This document shows, in pieces, positions 7,958-13,789 of a stretch of 19,389 bases of DNA. A program made the translations under genes and the position numbers. How positions within the stretch are numbered: position 1 is the stretch's first letter; each line of letters opens with the position of its first letter. The notes below the pieces were generated by a model, which worked only from the letters and a program-made list of their open reading frames with translations, had not been told where the DNA came from and made no database searches. Source of the DNA: Lachnospiraceae bacterium UBA4380 (GTDB lineage Bacteria; Bacillota; Clostridia; Lachnospirales; Lachnospiraceae); contig DGRU01000218.1 of the NCBI GenBank assembly GCA_002390025.1, positions 1 through 19,389 of the forward strand, given 5' to 3'.

Positions 7958-9016
7958 ATGATAGATATTTATGGAACGCTTGGCCCGTCCTGTAATTCTC
8001 AGGATGTGCTCAGGGAGATGTTCTGCAGCGGAATGACGGGAATCCGTCTCAATCTGTCCCACATAAGCCTGCGGGAGAGCGAACGTCAGCTGGATATTTT
8101 TTACACAGCGGCCCTGCACGCCGGTGTGGAGCCCCTTCTTCTGATCGACATGCAGGGGCCGGAACTGAGGATCGGCCGCCTGCAGGCACCGCTGATGCTC
8201 TGCGAAGGACAGACTGCAGTCCTCTTTGACGAGGAGATGGGGGAGGACGAGATACTGTCCCTTCGGCGGCAGGGCGGTGCAGCCATTCCCATTCCTAAAG
8301 TTGTCTATGAGGCGCTGGACGTTGGAGAGGATATCCTCCTGGACGACGGACGTCTTCTGTTAAGGGTTTCGGAGAAATCCTCCGGCCGCGTCGGGGCACG
8401 GATCGAGCGGGGCGGCATGCTCTCGGGAAGAAAGAGCATCAAGGTGATCGGGGTTGATATACATCCGCCTACAATGACGGCGGCGGACAGGATGAACATT
8501 CGCGATGCGGTCCGGTTCGGTGTCACCGGAATCATGCAGCCCTTTGTCCGCAGCCGTGAGGATCTCATCGCTGTCAAGAAGGAACTGGAGGACAAGGGTG
8601 CCGGTGATCTTCAGCTGGTTGCCAAGATCGAGAACCGGGAGGGGATGGCACAGCTTGACAGCCTTCTGCCTGTCTGCGATGCTGTCTGCATCGCGCGCGG
8701 GGATCTGGGCAACGATATGCAGCTGTGGGAACTGCCCGCTGCGCAGAAAAAAATAGCTGCGGCCTGCAGGGCTTCCGGCAGATATTTCATGGTCGCGACC
8801 CAGATGCTTGCGAGCATGGAAAACCGCGCAGTTCCGACCAGGGCCGAAGTAAATGACATATTCAACACGGTTGCAGACGGCGCCTCGGGTGTAATGGTCA
8901 CCGGCGAGACAGCTGTCGGCAAATATCCTGTCGATGTGATCCGCTTCCTTGCCGCCACGGCACGGGAAGGAGAAAAATACCGAACAATCTGCCATCAGAA
9001 TGGGGGTAGCATATGA
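7958..9016 (+). CDS. Short pyruvate kinase-like protein lacking the C-terminal domain
   Basis: This 352-residue protein covers the pyruvate kinase barrel (A) and B domains but stops where the C-terminal regulatory domain (about 120 residues) would begin. Conserved features are GTLGPS (6-11), IRLNLSH (29-35), D-M-Q-G-P-E-L-R (64-71), KIENREG (223-229, catalytic Lys223), ARGDLG (246-251), ATQMLASM (280-287), PTRAEVND (293-300) and TGETAVGKYP (315-324). Differences are Met-Gln in place of the usual Thr-Lys after Asp64, and GIMQPFVRS in place of the usual IALSFVR-type motif. It may be a true unregulated pyruvate kinase or a paralogue with another job. An ATG at 7952 lies only 1 nt after GGAGGG, so the ATG at 7958 (7-nt spacing) is the better start. 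The stop overlaps the nrdR start by 4 bp. Confidence 0.85.
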   Translation: MIDIYGTLGPSCNSQDVLREMFCSGMTGIRLNLSHISLRESERQLDIFYTAALHAGVEPLLLIDMQGPELRIGRLQAPLMLCEGQTAVLFDEEMGEDEILSLRRQGGAAIPIPKVVYEALDVGEDILLDDGRLLLRVSEKSSGRVGARIERGGMLSGRKSIKVIGVDIHPPTMTAADRMNIRDAVRFGVTGIMQPFVRSREDLIAVKKELEDKGAGDLQLVAKIENREGMAQLDSLLPVCDAVCIARGDLGNDMQLWELPAAQKKIAAACRASGRYFMVATQMLASMENRAVPTRAEVNDIFNTVADGASGVMVTGETAVGKYPVDVIRFLAATAREGEKYRTICHQNGGSI

Positions 9017-9492
9017 GATGTCCGTATTGCGGTAGCGAAGATACCAGAGTTTCCGATTCCAGGCCTGTCGAGGAGAACAACTCCATCCGCAGACGCAGAG
9101 TCTGTGATGCCTGCAAACGAAGATTTACGACCTATGAAAAAATAGAGACCATCCCCATGGTCGTTGTCAAAAAAGACAACAACCGCGAACCCTATGACCG
9201 CCAGAAGATTGAGGGCGGAATCCTGCGCGCCTGCCACAAGCGCCCGGTCAGCGTCAACCAGATCAAACGCGTTGTGGACGAGATCGAGAAGGAGATTTTT
9301 GACCGCGAGGAGAAGGAGATCTCCAGTTCCGAAATCGGAGAGCTGGTCATCAAGCGCGTCCACAGCCTGGATCCCGTCGCCTATGTCCGCTTCGCATCTG
9401 TCTACCGCGAGTTCAAGGATGTCAGTACCTTCATGGATGAACTCGGAAAACTCCTGGAACAGGAGAATACACGGGGAAAGAAGAAAAACTGA
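9013..9492 (+). CDS. nrdR: Transcriptional repressor NrdR
   Basis: This 159-residue regulator of ribonucleotide reductase genes has a zinc ribbon with Cys3, Cys6, Cys31 and Cys34 (MRCPYCG and CDACKRRF), followed by an ATP-cone domain (about 47-138). The ATP-cone starts with MVVVKKDNNREPYDRQKI and includes YVRFASVYREF. The family senses ATP/dATP and represses nrd promoters. Length and motifs are fully normal. The ATG overlaps the stop of the preceding gene (ATGA), a sign of translational coupling. No ribonucleotide reductase gene is in the window. Confidence 0.97.
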   Translation: MRCPYCGSEDTRVSDSRPVEENNSIRRRRVCDACKRRFTTYEKIETIPMVVVKKDNNREPYDRQKIEGGILRACHKRPVSVNQIKRVVDEIEKEIFDREEKEISSSEIGELVIKRVHSLDPVAYVRFASVYREFKDVSTFMDELGKLLEQENTRGKKKN

Positions 9493-9501
9493 CCCCGGGA
9501 G

Positions 9502-9525
9502 CAGTCTGACCGGTTTTACAGACTG
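9502..9525 (+). terminator. Hairpin just after nrdR
   Basis: CAGTCTG (9502-9508) pairs perfectly with CAGACTG (9519-9525) across a 10-nt loop, 9 bp after the nrdR stop. The T tract behind it is weak (TCTGTTTTGC), so it is more likely an mRNA 3'-end hairpin or a leaky terminator than a strong one. Confidence 0.4.
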
Positions 9526-9574
9526 TCTGTTTTGCAAAAAATCATAAGACATGGATCATAAAATCATAAAACAT

Positions 9575-9608
9575 AAAAAAGACATGGGCGGGACCCATGT
9601 CTTTTTTT
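9575..9608. terminator. Bidirectional intrinsic terminator
   Basis: GACATGGG (9581-9588) pairs with CCCATGTC (9594-9601). Six A precede it and seven T follow (9602-9608), so it works in both directions. It ends the yigZ-mgtE-nrdR transcript and could stop LysR transcripts from the other side. Confidence 0.9.
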
Positions 9609-9694
9609 GATGCTGTCCCTGCAGGTGTGCGCAGCCTCTGCAGAACAGACCTTTGTTCATATTGTTTCCATGATGCTGTAATGATTTCCATAAT

Positions 9695-9737
9695 GCTGTA
9701 AAGTCCGATGGGAAAGGGACCCATCGGACTTTACAGC
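9695..9737. repeat. 18-bp perfect inverted repeat in intergenic DNA
   Basis: The arm 9695-9712 (GCTGTAAAGTCCGATGGG) is the exact reverse complement of 9720-9737, across a 7-nt loop. No T tract follows on either strand, so it is not a typical terminator. Just upstream, a degenerate direct repeat (TTCCATGATGCTGTAATG, 9667-9684; TTCCATAATGCTGTAAAG, 9687-9704) overlaps its left arm. Confidence 0.75.
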
Positions 9738-9954
9738 AGGCATGTATGAAATGGATACCGGCATCCGCCGTAACTGTAATCAGTAAAGTCGGAATGCCAG
9801 GGGGTTAACAAAACAAGTCATAGTATTTAACGTTAAACACATTATAAAACAGAAAACACATGCAGTCTAATGCAATTTACCCCCGTAAATCATTCGTATT
9901 TTGCATATTTCAGGACTCGTCCTCATATTTTGCACAGTGATGAATTTAAGTCTG
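9738..9954. other. AT-rich gene-free stretch with a small palindrome
   Basis: No gene is visible. The stretch holds a 12-bp palindrome TTTAACGTTAAA (9826-9837), a small ATTTAC/GTAAAT hairpin (9875-9890) and two copies of TATTTTGCA (near 9897 and 9926). It is much richer in A+T than its neighbours and lies downstream of the LysR gene. Confidence 0.5.
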
Positions 9955-10848
9955 CTATAGAACCATCTCCGAATAATTGTCCTGGATAAATGTGATAAAG
10001 CGGGAGACGGCGGGAATCTGGTATTTGCCTGCCAGATAGCCCATGTAGACAGTGTGATAAAACTCGTACTCCGGTGCCAGAGGCCGGATACAGATCTTGT
10101 CTATGCAGCTGTAGTTGATGTCCGCAACAAGAGCGATCCCGAAGCCTTCACGGACAAGGGAGGCAATACCGTTTTCATCGGGAGACTCGCAGATGATATT
10201 CGGATGCAGATTGTAGCGGCGGAAAAAGGTATGTGTCTGTTTGCCCAGACCGGACGTGCGGTCATAGGTCAGAACAGGATAGTGATTGAAAGCGTCGGCA
10301 TCTATATAGGGGCGCTCTGCGAGTTCATGTCCTGCCGGCATGATGACCACGAGTTTCTGACGCATAACGGGAACAAAGCGGATCGACATCTCGGAAGGGT
10401 CTCTTGTGCCGAAGATGATATCGTATTTTCCGTTTTTAAGCCCGTCAATGTTTTCGGCGCTCAGTCCCTGTGCAAAGTTGAAGGTGATTCCCTTGTTTTC
10501 CTTCAGTTCCATGAATGCGTGGGCTGCTCCCGGGATAAAGTGCATGGAGAGCGGGAATACATATGCGATGGAGATCTCACCGCCGCTGGCTGCGAGCTGA
10601 TGCATTTTCCGCTCTGCGACAGCGATATCATCGAGGATCTTCTCGGTCTGTTCCAGAAAAACCTGCCCTGCCTTTGTAAGAGAGACGTTTCTTCCCATTC
10701 GCTCGAAAAGGATTACGCCGAGTTCGTTTTCCAGAGATGCGATCGCTCTGGAGAGCGAAGGCTGGGAAATACTCAGATTGTCTGCGGCATGGTTAAAATG
10801 CTGTGTCTTGGCAGCCTGATAAAAATACTGCAGCTGATTTAATGTCAT
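9955..10848 (-). CDS. LysR family transcriptional regulator
   Basis: This 297-residue protein has a canonical LysR winged helix at residues 1-60 (MTLNQLQYFYQAAKTQHFNH, then SISQPSLSRAIASLENELG) and a periplasmic-binding-like effector domain from about residue 90 to the end. Family length is normal. It begins after AAAGGA on the minus strand and is divergent from the dehydrogenase/dehydratase/TRAP operon with a 435-bp gap. LysR proteins usually control the divergent gene set and bind one of its substrates or intermediates. Here that suggests quinate, shikimate, 3-dehydroquinate or 3-dehydroshikimate, which is inference. A T-N11-A box and a longer dyad lie in the gap. Confidence 0.95.
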   Translation of the reverse strand: MTLNQLQYFYQAAKTQHFNHAADNLSISQPSLSRAIASLENELGVILFERMGRNVSLTKAGQVFLEQTEKILDDIAVAERKMHQLAASGGEISIAYVFPLSMHFIPGAAHAFMELKENKGITFNFAQGLSAENIDGLKNGKYDIIFGTRDPSEMSIRFVPVMRQKLVVIMPAGHELAERPYIDADAFNHYPVLTYDRTSGLGKQTHTFFRRYNLHPNIICESPDENGIASLVREGFGIALVADINYSCIDKICIRPLAPEYEFYHTVYMGYLAGKYQIPAVSRFITFIQDNYSEMVL

Positions 10849-10870
10849 AGGGGAATCCTTTCGGAATCAA

Positions 10871-10895
10871 TAATTCGTTTTTCGAATTAATTATA
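10871..10895 (-). promoter_or_regulatory. Candidate lysR promoter -10 with adjoining inverted repeat
   Basis: A minus-strand TATAAT (10890-10895) sits next to the inverted repeat TAATTCG/CGAATTA (10871-10877 and 10883-10889, T5 between). A repeat at the start point is compatible with autorepression. No good -35 is visible. Confidence 0.4.
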
Positions 10896-10953
10896 CATGA
10901 ACATCTGCTGGAAGATTCATTCTTAAATTGAACTGATTTGATAGACTTAGTGC

Positions 10954-10968
10954 ATCAATATGATTGAT
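10954..10968. promoter_or_regulatory. LysR-type T-N11-A operator candidate
   Basis: ATCAAT-ATG-ATTGAT is a perfect 15-bp dyad containing T-N11-A (T10955, A10967), the core of LysR binding sites. It is centred about 52 bp or 69 bp upstream of the two possible operon start points. An outer TTGAT (10938-10942) also pairs with ATCAA (10954-10958). Confidence 0.55.
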
Positions 10969-10976
10969 TATAAGTA

Positions 10977-11023
10977 TTGGAAGTATTAATTGTTAGAAAT
11001 TATAATTGTAAAGAGAATATAAT
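10977..11023 (+). promoter_or_regulatory. Promoter(s) of the dehydrogenase-TRAP operon
   Basis: TTGGAA (10977-10982) and TATAAT (11001-11006) are spaced 18 bp. A second perfect TATAAT (11018-11023) has no good -35, as is usual for LysR-activated promoters, and its 3' part lies inside the dyad at 11019-11044. Which one is used cannot be decided from sequence. Confidence 0.55.
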
Positions 11024-11044
11024 TGTCCAACTATAGACAATTAT
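11019..11044. promoter_or_regulatory. 26-bp dyad at the operon promoter
   Basis: ATAATTGTC (11019-11027) and GACAATTAT (11036-11044) are perfect 9-bp arms around an 8-bp spacer. The left arm overlaps the second -10 box. It is a likely binding site for the divergent LysR regulator or another repressor. Confidence 0.55.
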
Positions 11045-11073
11045 CACATTGGGAAAATGGCTTTTTAAGGGCT

Positions 11074-11159
11074 CGGAACCGGATGTTTTGAGAACCGGAT
11101 GTCAGGAATGAACTGTAATTTCGGCCCGCTGGATCCGGGAGGCTTTTTTTCGTGTTCCG
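11074..11159 (+). promoter_or_regulatory. Attenuator-like leader before the shikimate dehydrogenase gene
   Basis: A short GC-rich hairpin (CCCG 11125-11128 with CGGG 11136-11139) is followed by GGC and seven T (11144-11150), like a weak intrinsic terminator. Upstream, GAACCGGATGT occurs twice (11076-11086 and 11092-11102). Its CCGGAT can pair with ATCCGG (11133-11138) in the hairpin, and CGGAAC (11074-11079) can pair with GTTCCG (11154-11159). Mutually exclusive folds are therefore possible. A further strong hairpin, GGAAACC/GGTTTCC, follows at 11201-11224. Confidence 0.4.
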
Positions 11160-11283
11160 GCATTGAACAGATTACAGAAAAGGCGGCCCTGAAAGTCCCT
11201 GGAAACCTTTTGAAAAGGGTTTCCCATGAGCGCTGCACGCTGCGTATGTATTCGCAGTACACATTTATAAAGGAGGACTTATT

Positions 11284-12162
11284 ATGGCAGAGAGACTCAC
11301 AGGACACACAGAACTCGTCGGTCTGATTGCTTATCCGATCAGACACTCCAGCTCTCCCGCAATGCACAATGAGGCATTTGCATATCTGGGACTGGACTAT
11401 GCATATCTTGCATTCGAAGTTGACAACAGCACACTGGAAGATGCCGTCAAGGGTATCCGCGCTCTGAAGCTGGTCGGCTCCAACGTTTCCATGCCCAACA
11501 AGACTGTTGTAGGACAGTATCTCGACAAGCTGTCTCCCGCAGCAGAACTTGTCGGCGCGGTCAACACCATTGTCAACAAGAACGGTGTCCTGGAAGGCCA
11601 CTGCACCGACGGTATCGGCTACATGCAGTCCCTGAAGGATTACGACATCGACGTGATCGGCAAGAAGATCACAGTAGTCGGCGCAGGCGGTGCCGGCACT
11701 GCCATCGAGATCCAGGCTGCTCTGGACGGCGTAGCAGAAATTTCCATCTTCAACATCAAAGACAAATTCTGGGCAAATGCCGAGAATACTGTCAAGAAGA
11801 TCAATGAGAAGACAAACTGCAAGGCACAGCTGTTTGACCTGGCAGACCACGAAGCCCTCAAGAGAGAGATCGACAGCAGTGTCCTTCTTGCAAACGCTAC
11901 CGGCTGCGGCATGAAGCCTCTCGAGGGTATGACATGGCTTCCCGACAAGTCCTATCTGCGTCCCGACCTGATCGTGACCGATACAGTTTATGCACCTGCA
12001 GAGACCGAGTTCCTGCGCATTGCAAAGGAAGTCGGCTGCAAGCATATGAACGGCTTCGGAATGATGCTCTTCCAGGGCGCCGCTGCCTTCAAGCTCTGGA
12101 CCAACGTGGATATGCCCATTGAACACATGAAGGAAGTCCTGGGAATCCATTACGGAGACTGA
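11284..12162 (+). CDS. Shikimate/quinate dehydrogenase, YdiB type
   Basis: This 292-residue member of the shikimate dehydrogenase family looks much closer to E. coli YdiB than to AroE: GLIAYPIRHSSSP at 13-25, AFEVDN at 43-48, VSMPNK at 68-73 and CTDG at 107-110. The catalytic pair should be Lys73 and Asp109. A Rossmann loop GAGGAGTA lies at 133-140. The cofactor loop reads FNIKDKF (156-162) instead of the NRT-R of NADP-specific AroE, so NAD(H) use is likely (inference from YdiB). The reaction is reversible oxidation of quinate to 3-dehydroquinate and/or shikimate to 3-dehydroshikimate in the cytoplasm. AAAGGAGG precedes the start. The gene leads the operon with aroD and the TRAP genes, as ydiB precedes aroD in E. 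coli. Confidence 0.9.
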   Translation: MAERLTGHTELVGLIAYPIRHSSSPAMHNEAFAYLGLDYAYLAFEVDNSTLEDAVKGIRALKLVGSNVSMPNKTVVGQYLDKLSPAAELVGAVNTIVNKNGVLEGHCTDGIGYMQSLKDYDIDVIGKKITVVGAGGAGTAIEIQAALDGVAEISIFNIKDKFWANAENTVKKINEKTNCKAQLFDLADHEALKREIDSSVLLANATGCGMKPLEGMTWLPDKSYLRPDLIVTDTVYAPAETEFLRIAKEVGCKHMNGFGMMLFQGAAAFKLWTNVDMPIEHMKEVLGIHYGD

Positions 12163-12195
12163 TGAACTGTAAATAATAGTTCTGTACTATTTAAA
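12163..12195 (+). repeat. Small hairpin and repeat-related motif between the two aro genes
   Basis: AATAGT pairs with ACTATT around TCTGT (12175-12191). The 18 bases at 12168-12185 differ at one position from the core of the 44-bp tandem repeats at 17117-17204. GAACT/AGTTC is an alternative pairing. Confidence 0.4.
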
Positions 12196-12220
12196 CACTC
12201 TATTTCAGGAGGAGAATATT

Positions 12221-12985
12221 ATGGCAAACGTGATCGAAGTCCGCGGCGTGAAGATCGGTGAAGGCACACCCAAGATCATCGTTCCGATCGTCGGAGTGAC
12301 CAAGGAAGAGATTCTGGCGGCTGCAGCTTCCTTTAAAGATGTCCGTCTGGATCTGGTCGAGTGGCGTGTCGACTGGTTTGAAGACGTCTTTGATTTTGCA
12401 AAGGTCGAGGATGTCCTGAAGGACCTGCGTCCCGCACTTGGAGATGCCCCGATCCTGTTCACATTCCGCACTTCCAAAGAAGGCGGAGAGAAAGCCATTG
12501 AGCCCGAGGCTTATGCAAAGCTCAACATCCAGGCTGCACAGACAGGTCTTGTAGACCTGATCGACGTCGAAGCATTCACCGGCGACGAGATCGTCAAAGA
12601 GATCATCGCAGGCGCACATGCGGCAGGTGTCAAGGTTGTCGCATCCAACCATGATTTCGGAAAGACTCCGGACAAGGACGACATCGTCGGCAGGCTCCGC
12701 AAGATGCAGGAGCTTGGAGCAGATATCCCCAAGATCGCTGTTATGCCCAAAAATAAAAAGGACGTCCTGGTCCTCCTCTCCGCAACCGAGGAGATGGCAA
12801 CAGACTACGCAGATCGTCCGATCATCACCATGTCCATGGCAGGAACAGGCCTCATCAGCCGTCTCTGCGGCGAAGTGTTCGGCAGCTCCTGCACATTCGG
12901 TGCCGTCGGCAAGGCATCTGCCCCCGGACAGATGAATGCGGCTGATCTGGATACAGTTCTGAATCTGATTCACAACAGTCTCTAA
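12221..12985 (+). CDS. aroD: 3-dehydroquinate dehydratase, type I
   Basis: This 254-residue class I (Schiff-base) 3-dehydroquinase converts 3-dehydroquinate to 3-dehydroshikimate in the cytoplasm. Active-site residues are all present: Glu47 and Arg49 (VEWRVD), His144 (SNHDF), the Schiff-base Lys171 (KIAVMPKN), Arg214 (LISRLCGEVFGS) and Gln237 (SAPGQ). These correspond one for one to the Salmonella enzyme. The length is normal. AGGAGG lies 8 nt before the start. It sits 58 bp after the YdiB-type dehydrogenase gene and 242 bp before the TRAP genes. Paired with that enzyme it links quinate and shikimate; no 3-dehydroshikimate dehydratase is nearby, so an onward route to protocatechuate is not visible. 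Confidence 0.97.
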   Translation: MANVIEVRGVKIGEGTPKIIVPIVGVTKEEILAAAASFKDVRLDLVEWRVDWFEDVFDFAKVEDVLKDLRPALGDAPILFTFRTSKEGGEKAIEPEAYAKLNIQAAQTGLVDLIDVEAFTGDEIVKEIIAGAHAAGVKVVASNHDFGKTPDKDDIVGRLRKMQELGADIPKIAVMPKNKKDVLVLLSATEEMATDYADRPIITMSMAGTGLISRLCGEVFGSSCTFGAVGKASAPGQMNAADLDTVLNLIHNSL

Positions 12986-13003
12986 TCTGATAAGTTCAAT
13001 TGC

Positions 13004-13102
13004 GGCGGAAATCCTGTGCGTCTCCGGTCAGGAAATCTACTCCTGTAAGCAGTGAGACAAAAGATCTTTCGAGCTTGTCTTGAAAGAGGCAGGGTTTCCG
13101 CC
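13004..13102 (+). ncRNA. Structured intercistronic RNA, possible riboswitch of unknown class
   Basis: In the 242-bp gap between aroD and dctQ, 13004-13016 pairs with 13090-13102 over 13 bp (one G·U). Inside, GTCTC (13020-13024) pairs with GAGAC (13054-13058), enclosing CAGGA/TCCTG (13029-13033 with 13041-13045) and a 7-nt loop. A third arm, AAG-A-TC/GA-G-CTT, folds at 13061-13076. The result is a three-way junction closed by a long P1 helix. I do not recognise it as a known riboswitch class. A terminator-like hairpin follows at 13131. Confidence 0.5.
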
Positions 13103-13130
13103 TGCATTCATTCATTTATGAAACTGCTCA

Positions 13131-13197
13131 GCATGCGTGTGCGGCCTTTCTGCAATAAAAGGGGGCAGACAGGCCGGTTTATGCATGCCTTGTTTTT
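13131..13197 (+). terminator. Terminator-like hairpin before the TRAP genes
   Basis: GCATGC (13131-13136) pairs with GCATGC (13183-13188), CGGCCT (13142-13147) with AGGCCG (13171-13176), and TCTGC (13149-13153) with GCAGA (13165-13169). CTTGTTTTT follows directly. The internal loop makes it imperfect, which fits a conditional or leaky terminator that sets transporter expression. It ends 15 nt before the dctQ ribosome site. Confidence 0.45.
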
Positions 13198-13227
13198 GCA
13201 GCCAATAAATCGGAGGTCCGGTAAAAA

Positions 13228-13770
13228 GTGAAAAAAGTTCTCTTATATGTGGATGAATATCTGGAAGAGTTTGTTATGACCATTCTGCTGATCCTGATGG
13301 CAGTGATCATGGGCATTCAGGTTCTCTCCCGATATGCATTCGGTATGTCGTTATCCTGGTCGGAAGAGGTTACACGTTATCTGTTCATCTGGTCTGCTTT
13401 TATCAGCGTCAGCCTCTGCACCAAGAAGTTCCTGGCGATCAAGATCGACCAGTTTGTCAGAATCTTTTCCAAGAGGGGAAGAGCCATCCTCGGTCTGATC
13501 AACTACACCATTCAGTTTGCTTTCTTTGTTTATCTGGTTCCTTACGCATGGCGCTATCTGATGACCACCATCAAGAGCGGACAGGTCAGTCCCGCGTGCG
13601 GAATTCCCATGTACTACATCCAGTCGGCTCCGCTGATCTGCTTTTCACTGTGTGTGATCCGTATCGCGGAACGTTGGCTTCTCGAACTGCATAATCTCAA
13701 AAACAACGACGATCTTGTGAGATGGCCTTCGCGCATTCACAAAGAGTCCAAGGGCAGTGACGGAAAGTAA
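13228..13770 (+). CDS. TRAP transporter small membrane subunit (DctQ family)
   Basis: This 180-residue protein has four membrane helices (about 14-33, 50-66, 86-108 and 128-150) and the family pattern: QVLSRYAFGMSLSWSEEVTRYLFIW at about residues 31-55, followed by KIDQF. DctQ subunits pair with DctM to form the secondary, Na+-driven membrane part of TRAP importers. The start is GTG (GTGAAAAAAG), with GGAGGT 10 nt upstream; no ATG is better placed. The final 25 residues are hydrophilic. dctM starts 19 bp after the stop. Confidence 0.93.
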   Translation: MKKVLLYVDEYLEEFVMTILLILMAVIMGIQVLSRYAFGMSLSWSEEVTRYLFIWSAFISVSLCTKKFLAIKIDQFVRIFSKRGRAILGLINYTIQFAFFVYLVPYAWRYLMTTIKSGQVSPACGIPMYYIQSAPLICFSLCVIRIAERWLLELHNLKNNDDLVRWPSRIHKESKGSDGK

Positions 13771-13789
13771 TTGAGAAAGGGGAACCGGT

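Noticed and set aside
9740..9954. Small gene in the AT-rich gap
   Set aside because: No open frame with a ribosome site is visible on either strand.
11099..11326. Possible 75-residue leader protein before the dehydrogenase
   Set aside because: It has no ribosome site, low protein-like character and overlaps the real start; the stretch is better explained as a structured leader.
11065..12150. Long minus-strand open frame opposite the dehydrogenase gene
   Set aside because: It mirrors the codon bias of the plus-strand gene, has no family resemblance and no fitting ribosome site, and the plus frame has full catalytic motifs.
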